Source: Brachynemurus nebulosus (lineage: Eukaryota > Arthropoda > Insecta > Neuroptera > Myrmeleontidae). Taken from it: a stretch of 64,000 bases of DNA. A program made the position numbers and the translations under genes. Where the stretch lies: positions 55,229,376 through 55,293,375 of the forward strand of contig JAPWDM010000004.1 in NCBI GenBank assembly GCA_035578155.1, read 5' to 3'. Shown here piece by piece: positions 50,566 to 61,106 of this stretch (position 1 is its first letter; every line of letters begins with the position of its first letter). The notes beneath the pieces are model-generated. The model was not told the DNA's origin. It searched no databases and was given only the letters and a program-made list of their open reading frames with translations.

Positions 50566-51885
50566 CACTCTAGAAGGGCGTAGTGTCGTATCGACTATGT
50601 CTGCACATTTAAAAATTGATAAATGTACAGATAAATTAGAGGGAACAAATTTTCACTTTATTTCAATTTCCAACTTTTAATCAGATCATTGTCAATAATA
50701 TTATTTAAGGGAATTATATTTTTATGTGTCAATTACAAATTAGTTACGTATAGACAATTAAAACCAAATTTATTCTAATAAAAATATCAGTAAGCCTCTC
50801 TCTTATTTTAATTATAAAAGTTATTATCATTAGGATTATGTGTTTCACGGTCAAAAGTCAGGTCAAATGATATTTACAACAAATTAAATTTATATCAGAA
50901 ATCAAAATGGAATATAATACTATATAAAATGTACATACGCGACTGCTTTGGATGATAATAAAAAATTTTATAAAATATTATTGAGAAAAATTAAGATAAA
51001 ATTCAAAATTAACATTTCAATTTTGTTTTAAAATACGTCAAACACAAAAAGACCAACAACGTTCTCTGAATATACAATCAGCTCCTTTGTTTTTAACCAA
51101 TCACTGTTTTTTAACAAAAAAATTTATTGCTGCATAAATTAGTTTATCATAAAAATTCGTCTCTGGTTGCCTTGTTAATTCATCGAGTCCATGTAATCAA
51201 TTAATATTCACAAAACAGCAAAAATATTAAAATTTATAAATACAATATCAGTCAGAATTATACCACAGAATTAAAGTACAAAAGATTGAAAATTCTCGTA
51301 AAATATTTTTTTTCGCATGACATAAACACATATTTTTAAAAAAAAATTGACCTACGTTTTGTTCAGTTAATTTTGGTAATACCTAAAAACGTGAATCCCT
51401 TCTTTGATGATTTATCCTGTGAACATAATAATGGAAAAAAAAGGATTACAAATATTAAAAAAATAAAAATAAACATAGTGTGCCTAACAAATAGGATTAT
51501 AAAAAATAACGGATTAAAAACAAAATTACACTTCACGAGAAACCTGACGAGAATGGAACCCGCCGATTTTGTTCATTCATTGATATATGGTAGAGGTTCT
51601 ATAAAGTTCAATCTTGTCTCGGTTTCGACTCTTGAACTTAATCAAGAACTAGTTGTTGGCTGTGACTTCGACGGTGTAATTTCTATAACCAAAAAAGAAA
51701 GAAAAAGAAGATAGACCTAATAGATAATCTTATAATAGATAGTAATATCCTTGCTACACCGTAGTAATAGACACCGTTGTAATACCCTTCTGGTTAATAT
51801 TGATTTTTTCTTGGGACTACTAATTTTACGAACTGTATTATGTTTTTCAAAGATTGACAGTGTTAACTGGAGAATATACAATAGT
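50566..51885. other. AT-rich stretch, one unexplained open frame
   Basis: It contains an open frame at 51373-51714 (+, 113 codons, non-ATG first codon) with a Lys/Ile/Asn-rich first half and a more complex second half (MEPADFVHSLIYGRGSIKFN). I recognise no family, and it could be chance. Confidence 0.35.
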
Positions 51886-52808
51886 TATTTTTCTACAATC
51901 TTAGTGGAAAGAAGGCTTTTGCGCTCTGTGAAGAGAGCGCAAAATGCCTATTTGCCGAAGACTCTCGTTGCCGAGCAACAAATTTCGACCTTACGCTTTA
52001 AAGCGGAAATGTAATACTTTGTTGCTCGCTCAACGTATATTTAATTACAAATCGGGTAGGCGTTGTTTATATTTTCTATGGTAACGAATAAATAAACAGA
52101 TTCTAAGATTATTATGTTTATCGTAATCAAGTGAAATATTAATTTTATTAAATTTCAAAATAACTGCAAAATATTAATTAAAAATAATAAATAACTATAA
52201 TTAATAAATAATTAGAATAAAAAATTTAAAAAATATGTACATATATGATGGAAATATGTAATAGTGACAGTGATTTCTCAAGTACACCTCCAGATATTTC
52301 TGAAGCTGCAAAAAAAGTAAATATTAACGTCCATTATTATTTTTTCAAGTATCTTTTAAATAAAAAAATTTTTTATAAGATTGTAGAAAAAATTTTGTGT
52401 GTAATTCGAGCACAAAATGACTTGCCGCTCTCATGAGATTAACGCGCTCCGCCTCGCGGCGTCGCGCGTCAACATTCTCAATCGAGCGGCAAACCACCAT
52501 TTTGCGCTCTTAATACACAAATAACTATTGTGTATTAAAAGCGCAAAATGGTTCATTGCGCTCGATTGAGAATGTAGACGCGCGACGCCGCCAGGCGGAG
52601 CGCGCTATTCGCATGAGAGCGGCAATGTCATTTTGTGCTCGAATTACACACAGAATTTTTTCTACAATCTTATAAAATGTATTTTTTATTTAAAAGATAC
52701 ATGAAAAAATAATAATGGACGTTAATATTTACTTTAATGTTATAATTTTTGCAGCTTCAGAAATATCTGGAGGTGTACTTGAGAAATCACTCACTATTAT
52801 GTATTTCC

Positions 52809-52865
<57 letters not shown>

Positions 52866-53199
52866 CTTAAAATTTTTTATTTTTATTATTTATTAATTAT
52901 ATTTGTTATTTTTAATTAATATTTTGTAGTTATTTTGAAATTTAATAAAATTAATATTTCACTTGATTACCATAAAAATAATAATTTTAGAATCTGTTTA
53001 TTTTTTACCATAGAAAATATAAACAACGCCTACCCAATTTGTAATCAAATATACGTTGAGCGAGCGACAAAGTATTACTTTTCCGCTTTAAAGCGCAAAG
53101 TACTTTGTTTTTCGGCAACGAGAGACTTCGGCAAATACACATTTTGCGCTCTCTTCATAGAGCGTAAAAGCCTTCTTTCCACTAAGATTGTAAAAAAAT
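51886..53199. repeat. 1.3-kb palindrome with GC-rich core
   Basis: The left arm (51886-52520) and right arm (52527-53199) mirror each other almost throughout, from TTCTACAATCTTAGTGGAAA at the outside to TTTTGCGCTC and TAATACACAA at the centre. The right arm has an extra (TA)n tract (about 52813-52862) where the left arm has only TACATATATG, so the tract expanded in, or was lost from, one arm. CTACAATCTTA occurs four times, at both outer ends and again inside each arm. The core (52.43-52.63 kb) contains GCGCTCCGCCTCGCGGCGTC. No protein is encoded. Confidence 0.9.
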
Positions 53200-54289
53200 A
53201 AAATTACCGAATGGTTCTAGGAATCTATATAAAATCACCCCTTATTTATGTAATCATCTTATTTAATACTACATCCTCTATAAGTCAATAAGCATTAATT
53301 TTATTACCATTCAGTTACTCAATTGGATAATGTGACAACTAAAGTGTTTATTATGTCTTTTATATATTAATTTTAATCGAACAAGTGAGCGAATTTAAGA
53401 ATGAAATCAGTTTGTACCTACTTAGCGCTTTTATTACTAATAGCTAATTTAAAACAGAACCGAAATTATCAAATTCGGTTATTAGAATCTTCCTAAGTTC
53501 AGTCAAGTTTGCTTGCAGTAATTTATCCTCAAATGTAGACAGATTATTGTCGTGCAAGTGAAAGAAAAAAAACTCATATAAAATTTTCGGAGATAAATAC
53601 ATTATTAAGAGAAATGCATAAGCTGAGATTCTACTACTTGCTTACATTTTTGTAAGAGTTTACTAAACTTTTTAAAAAAATATGAACATTGTGAGATTTT
53701 ACTCAAGCAAATATGAATATGTTGTTACATAGGAACTGCTAACTGCAGAAAGGTAACAAGTCACAATATTCTGAAAATGCGTTTTTTTGTTTTAAACTAA
53801 AGATGCTGTATAGACGGATGATTTACAACAGAAACAGAACTTGCCATCATCTGCAGGGTTGTGCGTGTAATTTACTTCGGGTAAATTACACAGTTTTTTA
53901 CATGTAAAAAACTTTGTAATTTACCCATACTTGTTTTGATAAAAAAAACTGTAAAAATGTAAAAAGCTAAATTTTTAAATTTAATAGATATGTAGGGGGA
54001 AGGCTTAATGAATGGGACATTTTTCTTAAAAATCATCTTCAAAACCAAGTAATCAAGTATATTAATTTTTGCGGCATAAGATACTTCAAACATTACTTTA
54101 TATTTTAAACTAAAAAAAAATTTTTATTCTTTTTAAATAATAGTAAATTTTTTTGTTTGAAAAAAATGAGATTTTTGTCCCATTCAGTAATTTTATTCTC
54201 ATTGAATGGGACAAGAAGAATATTGAATGGGACATATGTAATACAATGTAAAATTCATGCGGTTTATACAGATTAGTGAAAATATGGAA
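53200..54289. other. AT-rich non-coding stretch
   Basis: A short perfect hairpin (TGTAATTTAC and GTAAATTACA) lies at about 53865-53889. No gene is seen. Confidence 0.5.
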
Positions 54290-54801
54290 ATGGTCGTTCT
54301 CGTTCTCGTCGGCCACGCGTGCGAGTCGACGTCTGCCCGAACAGCTTGAGCGAGCTCGCCCAGTAAGGAGACGTCGTTGTCCCTCGTACGGATGCGTTCG
54401 TGGGCGTTGATATGGCGGCTTCCGCCCCGTCGAAGTGATACGAACACAGGTCAGATGTTGGCTCTGTGATACTCTGTGGCATTGTCCCGTTCTCTGTAGC
54501 CTCGACTCGGACGAACGTGGCCTAGTCATCGTACCGGTCTCCCGTGTAGGTTGACCCCGACATCTGACAGAACGGCACATGTACCCAGTAATCAGTTATC
54601 TGACAGAACAGTACATGTTGCTCAGTAATCAGATGTCACTGTCCCTACACATACGAGTTCCTAGGTGTTGACGAAGCCATTTCGGAACTGTCGAGACTAT
54701 GGGGAGCGGAATCGTGTCACGGAGCAAGAAATATTTTCAAACTTGTGATATTGTTGTTTTTGTTTTTTAATAAGGTTGTTTTTAATATGCTTTGTTTTAA
54801 C

Positions 54802-54842
54802 GATGTACCACTGAGGGCGTTTTCCACCCGAGGTGGTACATC
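54802..54842 (+). repeat. Stem-loop 1 of the 3' region
   Basis: GATGTACCAC pairs perfectly with GTGGTACATC, and inner GGG and CCC can extend the stem. Confidence 0.85.
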
Positions 54843-54873
54843 ACTTGATTTTATTTATCTGTAATATTTTGTT

Positions 54874-54912
54874 ATGCCGCTGTGGGGCTGTTGTTATGGC
54901 TCTACAGCGGTA
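54874..54912 (+). repeat. Stem-loop 2 of the 3' region
   Basis: TGCCGCTGTGG pairs with CTACAGCGGTA using two G-U pairs. Confidence 0.8.
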
Positions 54913-54924
54913 TTGTTTTAACTC

Positions 54925-54971
54925 CTTATTGCTTCACTGGTCGGCCTGCGGCCTCCCAGTGACGCAATAAG
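54925..54971 (+). repeat. Stem-loop 3 of the 3' region
   Basis: CTTATTGCTTCACTGG pairs with CCAGTGACGCAATAAG at 15 of 16 positions. The loop holds GGCC/GGCC. Confidence 0.9.
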
Positions 54972-55083
54972 TTTTATCTGTGATACTTACCGTGATACTG
55001 ATCTGTGATATTTATTTGTGTATTGTCTAGTCAGGTTCCTCCACCCCGAGGCCCTTTACGCTGTCGCAGCGCTGGTCTTCAGG

Positions 55084-55132
55084 CCTTGGTGACCGGACGC
55101 TCTGTCTAGTACTTATCGTACCGTCACCAAGG
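55084..55132 (+). repeat. Stem-loop 4 of the 3' region
   Basis: CCTTGGTGAC pairs perfectly with GTCACCAAGG across a 29-base loop. Confidence 0.85.
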
Positions 55133-55375
55133 ACTGTCCACTCTTTTTAAGCCCTGGAATGGCAGGGCTCATCGTTGGATTTTGTCATTTGTATGTTTGT
55201 CCGTTGTCTAATGCATTTATGTGTTCCTGTCTTTATGTGTCGTTTTTATTTTTACTGTTTATGGCAGCGCATGCCCTCCGATGGCGATGCCGCCGGGTGC
55301 TGCTGACCGCGCCATCCACCGGCAGCAGTACCCCAATTTTAATTAAAAAAAAAAAAATAAAAATAAAAATATAAA

Positions 55376-55904
55376 CATTACACACAATAAATCGACTTTT
55401 CTTAAGTATTTATTTACTTAATTTGATTAATTTATTATTTTTATTAATTTTTTTATATAGTTAGTATAGTTATATATTCCGATATAATAATTTAGTAACG
55501 TTGCTTGCACTACGCATACACATTGGTGAGCTTCAATCGAGTATTAGTGAATTTATACTTTAAATATTTTTAAGTGACTTAGTTATTATCTTAAATTCCA
55601 AAATTGACTCTGGTCTACATTCCTGCAGACAAAATAGGCTTTAGCGTCCTGGCCAGTAACATTTTAACGTCCAGGCCGGTAACCGTAGCTGCAACAAGGC
55701 AAGCAGACCGAGTGTAATACCGTTTTAAGAAGTTTTATGGCCCTTTTTGTTTTAATTTCTTTTTACGAGATCGGTTATTTTAGTTAAATATTATATTTTG
55801 TCATGTGAATACTATACTAATCTCGGATACACTCAGCAACACTGCACAGCAACATTTATTTATGATAGCCTTGCTATCATAAATAAACTGGACAATAGAA
55901 TTAT
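55376..55904. other. AT-rich stretch with one perfect hairpin
   Basis: At 55855-55887, TTTATTTATGATAGC and its exact reverse complement are split by three bases. Nearby GTCCTGGCCAGTAAC and GTCCAGGCCGGTAAC (55.65-55.69 kb) form an imperfect direct repeat. No gene is seen. Confidence 0.5.
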
Positions 55905-56070
55905 CATCTTTTTGTGTTATCTTTTACAAAGGGCTCTTCCAATAAGAGTAACTGAATTTTTTTTTAAAAAAATTAGATTTATTAACAAAAATAGGTAATT
56001 TTTAAGTAGGTAAAATTGATAATTTTTATATGATTACAGTCCACGCTAAAACATTCACGGTGTTCAAAAA
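55905..56070 (+). repeat. Left member of a 4.3-kb-spaced inverted repeat
   Basis: It matches 60220-60400 in reverse complement (TTACAAAGGGCTCTTCCAAT, ACAAAAATAGGTAATTTTT). The pair brackets the mariner remnant and the whole HSE-bearing element. Confidence 0.75.
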
Positions 56071-56205
56071 TTCAAGTTTTTACAGCCTTTATCAATAACT
56101 TTTTCCTATTTTTATTCAATTTTTGTTATACGAGTACATTGACAAAATGTATTTCTAAAAACACAAAACTAATACTGAGTTATTCATAATAGTATGTAGA
56201 CTGAT

Positions 56206-56841
56206 TTATTCATAATAGTATGTATGTTTCTCCCATGATTGGAAGCACCCTTGGTAGTCCTCCGAAGTTAGCCCGTTTAGCACCACGGTTAGAGCTTCTT
56301 GGACCTCCTGTACGCCGCCATGATGAGTTCCCTTGAGGTGCGACTTCATCTTGGGGAATAGAAAAAAGTCGCAGGGAGCAATATCGGGGCTATAGGGTGG
56401 GTGAGGCAACGTTGGGATGCCTTTTTTTGCCAAAAACTCTTGCTCAACGAACGAGGAATGGGCCGGTGCATTATCGTGATGCAAGATCCAGTCATCGTTC
56501 TCGTGTAACATCTTGCGAACCGTTTTCTTGTTGATGTTTAACTCGTAAGACAATGCACGAATGCTTAGGCGACGGTTAGACGTGATCAACATGCGCAAAC
56601 GATCAACATTCGCGTCGGTACGAGAGGTAACGGGAGCTCCTTCACGTGGATCGTCTTCCACCGATTCACGCCCTTCCTTGAACCGCTTCGCCCATTCAAA
56701 CGCACGCGTTTTTGACATGCTATCGTCTCCATACACAACCTGCAATTTTCGGAGGATTTCCGAGGGTTTTTCGCCAGATTTCACTAAAAATTGAATCACA
56801 ACACGTTGCTTGTAATGTCCATCAAGTACACTTTTGATAAA
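56206..56841 (-). pseudogene. Mariner transposase with internal deletion
   Basis: A mariner-type transposase cuts and pastes DNA between TA sites. The frame is open from 56841 (FIKSVLDGHYKQRVVIQFLV), and the original ATG is not seen in this frame. It then shows the paired helix-turn-helix region (YGDDSMSKTRAFEWAKRFKE, GRESVEDDPREGAPVTSRTD, LSIRALSYELNINKKTVRKM) and jumps directly to DDWILHHDNAPAHSS. The second and third catalytic Asp are present: HHD, 34 residues, then the D of SPDIAPCDFFLF, which is the mariner D34D spacing. The segment with the first catalytic Asp (about 100 or more residues) is missing, although the frame stays open. The product is about 210 residues against roughly 345 for an intact enzyme. 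A truncated product could still bind TIRs if expressed. TIRs were not located. A duplicated TTATTCATAATAGTATGTA lies at the 3' end. Confidence 0.9.
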
Positions 56842-57186
56842 TCAGTGCAATTGTACAATACAATATAACTGTTTGTCTTTATCTACACGTTCGAATTTGT
56901 TTATTATTTTCAATCACCTAGCAACGCTATTTTATTTAAGTTAAATTTTTGTAAATTGTGTGTGCTGATTGGTTTAAAAGCGGGAGCAAAATAATTTTTT
57001 AATCCCTTGGAACTAAAATTTAATTTTTTAGTCTCTTGGGACTAAAATTGGCACTTTACCGCCTATTATGAGGGAATAAATCATGTCTTTTAGTCCCAGA
57101 ATTGCAAAAAATAAATAAGTTCAGTTGTTTAAAACTATTGAAAATTTTCTTTACAATGATGAAAGTTTATTATTATTATTAGTAGA
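56842..57186. other. Mariner 5' flank and spacer
   Basis: It contains an imperfect direct repeat, CCCTTGGAACTAAAATT and TCTTGGGACTAAAATT, at about 57.00-57.05 kb. No TIR was identified. Confidence 0.45.
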
Positions 57187-57850
57187 GCCCGGACACTATA
57201 GTGTACTATAAATCATCCTGTCAAAAAATTGAATGTTCTTCAGTAGCGCAAAAACAAGTATGAGGGGTTAAAAAATGAAAATAAACTGTAATTTCAAAAT
57301 CTATAGTCATTTACACTTTTTAATTGTTATCATGTAAATGCAAAGAAAAATGATACTTTTAGTGAAGTGTAGCACACCTTATTAACATATTAATTTTCAA
57401 CAAAAGAGTAGTCCAATACTGGCTAGACGCCTTGATGTTAGTTGCAACTAATAATTAATAACTAATGACAAAAATATTTTTTTTTGCAACTAATGACTGA
57501 AAAATTCAACTATTAGTATTAACTATTAAGTAATTTAGCTTTTAGTTGTAGTTGTTAGTTATATTAAGTAGGTATGAAGTTTATTGAAATTATCGTAGAA
57601 GCAAAAAAGTAGCAAAATATTTTATCTTCTGATTATTTATTGAACATAAAAACGTAATAAACCAACATGAGTAACAATATAAAAAAATCACAACTGTAAG
57701 TTTAAAATAATTGGATACTATTTGCAATCTGTTTTCGGTCGAAAGATTTTGATAACGAAAAATAAGTATAATTTATAGTACATATTATATATTTGAAAGA
57801 ATACTTCCTTTCCTTATATCATCCATTTTGGAAATATTGTTATTTTCGAT

Positions 57851-58915
57851 ATCGATAATTTTCGATAACGAAAAGTAGGTTCTGACAGTCGCAATACGTT
57901 CGGAATACCCACAACTTGCTTCGCTTAAGCCTTCAAAAATTTCGTTATTTTTGGGCTACGACGCACCGTTTAGGAGATATTTACGATTAAAGTTTTCGAT
58001 AGCGAAAGTTAACGAAAAGTAGTTTTTTATAAAATTGTTCGGTTACTGACCAGAGCAATGGGACTAACAGAGTCTAAATTAACTAGTTATAACCAATTTA
58101 TGACAAGTTACGCGGTATCGATAATTTTCGATAACGAAAAGTAGGTTTTGATAGTGGCAATACGTTCAGAATACCCACAACTTGCTTCGCTTAAGCCTTC
58201 AAAAATTTCGTTATTTTTGAGCTACGACGAACTGTTTAGGAGATATTTACGATTAAAGTTTTCGATAGCGAAAGTTAACGAACGGTAGTTTTTTTAAAAA
58301 TTGTTCTGTCACTGACCAGATCAATGGGACTAACAGAGCCTAAATTAACTAGTTATAACCAATTTATGACAAGTTACGCGGTATCGATAATTTTCGATAA
58401 CGAAAAGTAGGTTCTGACAGTCGCAATACGTTTGGAATATCCACAACTTGCTTCGCTTAAGCCTTCAAAAATTTCGTTATTTTTGAGCTACGACGCACCG
58501 TTTAGGAGATATTTACGATTAAAGTTTTCGATAGCGAAAGTTAACGAACGGTAGTTTTTTTAAAAATTGTTCTGTTACTGACCAGATCAATGGGAATAAC
58601 AGAGTCTAAATTAACTAGTTATAACCAATTTATGACAAGTTACGCGGTATCGATAATTTTCGATAACGAAAAGTAGGTTCTGACAGTCGCAATGTGTTCG
58701 GAATAACCACAACTTGCTTCGCTTAAGCCCTCAAAAATTTCGTTATTTTCGAGCTACGACGCACCGTTTAGGAGATATTTACGATTAAAAAGTTTACGAT
58801 TGCAAAAAGTAACGATTTGTCATTTTTTTTAAAATACACTATCGTTGACCAAATCAATGGGACTAATGGAGCTTAAATTCATCAATTATAACCAGTTTAT
58901 GACAAATAATTCGTT
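57851..58915 (+). repeat. Four tandem 266-bp units
   Basis: ATCGATAATTTTCGATAACG recurs at 57851, 58117, 58383 and 58649, a constant 266-bp period. The first three units are nearly identical and the fourth is diverged in its last third. Each unit contains the near-palindrome TTTTCGATAACGAAAA and ACTTGCTTCGCTTAAGCC. A relative of the unit core lies inside the Tigger-like MITE at 41.4 kb. Confidence 0.95.
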
Positions 58916-59139
58916 ATCTTTGCTAGTTCTCGAACAGAACATTCTAAAACTTTTGTTAAATATCTTTATTTAGCTTTTATTTCAATAATTCTTCTAATAG
59001 GGATATTGGTTTTTCGAAATCTTTATTAATTTTCGAATAGAAACTTTTGTCAAATCTTTTCACCTGTACTCAATCTGTTTTTTGATGACTAAAAAAATGG
59101 TGAAGTAAATTGTTCGTAATCTTTGCTGATTTCCAGATA

Positions 59140-59152
59140 GAACATTCTCGAA
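59140..59152 (+). promoter_or_regulatory. Heat-shock-element-like site 1
   Basis: GAACATTCTCGAA fits GAAnnTTCnnGAA, the three-box site bound by a heat-shock factor trimer. No coding gene is adjacent, so any role is inference. Confidence 0.5.
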
Positions 59153-59347
59153 CTTTCCATGTAGATTTCGCTACATGGATCCTTTTTAACTAACTAATTC
59201 GATGGTGAAATCAAGTTTTGGTAATCTTATCTGATTTTTACATAAAATATTCTAGAACTTTTACCGCTTTTCATTTTTTGGTCACTTTTTTGATGAACAA
59301 TCTGATGGTGATGCCAAATTTTCAATAATTTTTCTGATTTCCAAAAA

Positions 59348-59360
59348 GAATATTCTAGAA
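59348..59360 (+). promoter_or_regulatory. Heat-shock-element-like site 2
   Basis: GAATATTCTAGAA, an exact three-box match, 208 bp after site 1 with one AAA-start copy (59245) between. Confidence 0.5.
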
Positions 59361-59450
59361 CTATTGACGAATTCTGGTATTTGGATACTTTTTTGATGCC
59401 CAAACCGATGGTGAAGTTGGTTTTTGGATATATTTTCTATTTTCAGAATA

Positions 59451-59463
59451 GAATATTCTCGAA
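59451..59463 (+). promoter_or_regulatory. Heat-shock-element-like site 3
   Basis: GAATATTCTCGAA, an exact three-box match. Confidence 0.5.
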
Positions 59464-59552
59464 CTTTTGCCGAATTCCGTTAATTGATCGCTTTTCGATG
59501 AAAAATTTGGTGGTGAAATTAGATAGTCGATATTTTTTCTAATTTCCAAAAA

Positions 59553-59565
59553 GAATATTCTAGAA
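59553..59565 (+). promoter_or_regulatory. Heat-shock-element-like site 4
   Basis: GAATATTCTAGAA, an exact three-box match. Confidence 0.5.
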
Positions 59566-60219
59566 CTTATTCTAAATATCGGTACTTGGTTACTTTTTCG
59601 TTGGTCAATCCATTGATTAAGGATTTTTTATATCTTTTCTGATTATTGAAAAAATATTCTAGAACTTTTGCCAGATTTCGCTATTCAAGCATCTTTTCGA
59701 TGACCAACCCAGTGGTGAAATCGAATTATGTAATAGTTTTAATTTATCTGTATCTTTGTACAAGAAATATCTCCTCATAAAAATTTACAAGACACGCTCC
59801 TTTCATATATGTTTTTTCAACAATTGAAGTTTTTGACAGGATGATTTATAGCTTTAGTGTATGAAAAAAAATTTTTTCTTGAGATGGTTGTTTATATAAT
59901 TCACATGCAGTTGATCAAATTAAACTGTGTTCGTTCGTCGCGCGAGTGATGTTACAAACTTAAATTGGGCGACTATGTTGTTCATATGAAATTTTATTGT
60001 TTTCAAAACAAAATATATATGTAGAGTACCTGTTTAGTTCGTAGCACACAAACTACGGAGCGCATTTAGAAAAAAATTGTAAAAAAAATTGTAAGATAAA
60101 TTATGTGCCGCTTCTAACGAATGGTGATACGTTTTTCTGGCAATTTTTGACAGGATAATTTATGAGCTGCACTATAAGTCCGGGCATTAATTATTAGGAA
60201 TTTATCGCAAATTAACTTT

Positions 60220-60400
60220 TGTCGGAAGTTTTTTTGAAAATTTTAATAATGTACAATGTGAATGTTTCAGCGTGCACTGTAATTATATAAAAATGACCTA
60301 TTTCACCTACTAAAAAATTACCTATTTTTGTTAATAAATCTACATTTTTCAAAAAAAAATTGATTAATCTTATTGGAAGAGCCCTTTGTAAAAGATAACA
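60220..60400 (-). repeat. Right member of the 4.3-kb-spaced inverted repeat
   Basis: It is the reverse-complement partner of 55905-56070. It carries AATTACCTATTTTTGTTAAT and TTGGAAGAGCCCTTTGTAA. Confidence 0.75.
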
Positions 60401-61106
60401 CAAAAAATTCGTCAAGTGCGTGGTTGACCCGCATTAAGTTAGGGCTCCTCAGTTATATATATGGAACTTTTTTGTAAAGCGTTAGTTGGACTACAAAATT
60501 GTCGTTTAACTTCTTGTCTTATCTTAAATAGTTTAATCCTATTTCAAAATTTACCCCCAATTTTTCCTGAACAGCCCCTCTAGTCGGTCCAATCCAGCAT
60601 TTATATACATCACTAGAAAGCTCTTTAAAAACAAAGTGTTGTATCAATTTAGCGATCTGAGCCACCTACTTTTCGATGTTTTTAAAGGATACAGGCTGCA
60701 GATAGAATGGTGAAGTCAAATTTATATATAAAGAAAATGGCTCATTTCAAAAATAAAGTTTTGTCACATATAAAAGATATTATAATTTCTACTATTCTTT
60801 TTCAATATATTAGATAGTTGATCTTGCAAGATATAGCTATATTACAAGCTTGTCTAAAAGATAAATTTATGAGAATGAGTCGTCTCCAGTTGTCGTTGTT
60901 TTCTCTATTTCTTTTATAAATAAAATACCGAGTAGTTGATGATATCACTAGTAAAATAAATCGGGGTTTGTCACATTTATCTGAGGGACATTATGCGTCA
61001 GGTGGAAACCGTAAAGAATTGTTCGAATCAAAAAAAAAAAAACCGCTGGGGCCGTGTTCGCCACTGGAACTTTTTTTTTATTTGGGTTTAACATCTTCAA
61101 CAGTAA
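60401..61106. other. AT-rich non-coding stretch
   Basis: No gene. A TTGTTCGAATC string before an A12 run at about 61.03 kb recalls a tRNA-type B box with an A-rich tail, but no A box is convincing. Confidence 0.4.

Larger units (their letters stand above)
54290..55375 (+). mobile_element. GC-richer retroelement 3' region with A-rich tail
   Basis: The base composition changes sharply at about 54290, and the segment ends in an A-rich run (55347-55372). It has no intact coding frame. It has a short direct repeat (ATCTGACAGAAC with GTAATCAG, 54.56-54.63 kb) and then four strong stem-loops in a row (54.80-55.13 kb). It closes with a GC-rich patch (GCGATGCCGCCGGGTGCTGC) and the A-rich tail. This fits the 5'-truncated 3' untranslated region of a LINE, although no reverse transcriptase is present to name the family. 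A processed transcript of a host RNA is the alternative. Confidence 0.5.
58937..59664 (+). repeat. ~102-bp tandem array with HSE-like cores
   Basis: Seven units keep a core of the form (G/A)AAnnTTCnn(G/A)AA at 58937, 59140, 59245, 59348, 59451, 59553 and 59652. The steps are 203 (two units; the middle one has lost its core near 59036), 105, 103, 103, 102 and 99 bp. The rest of each unit is degenerate (TTTTTCGATGACCAA, GGTGGTGAAATC, CTGATTTCC before the core). The core is better conserved than its surroundings. Four copies match the three-box heat-shock element exactly. Confidence 0.85.
57187..60185. mobile_element. 3.0-kb TIR element carrying two tandem arrays
   Basis: The left end starts GCCCGGACACTATAGTG and continues to ATCATCCTGTCAAAAA. 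The reverse complement of the right end starts GCCCGGACTTATAGTG and continues to ATTATCCTGTCAAAAA, so the TIRs are about 45 bp with few changes. A further copy of the inner TIR lies at 59831-59862. Inside are a four-unit 266-bp array and a ~102-bp HSE-like array. There is no transposase frame. A target duplication is not clear, so the superfamily is unknown. Confidence 0.75.

Noticed and set aside
54110..54580. 156-codon minus-strand frame rich in Arg and Ser
   Set aside because: It spans the composition border of the retroelement-like segment, has no domain and overlaps other frames of similar quality.
61025..61050. TTGTTCGAATC plus A12 as a tRNA-derived SINE
   Set aside because: There is no convincing A box at the right distance and no repeated copy in the window.
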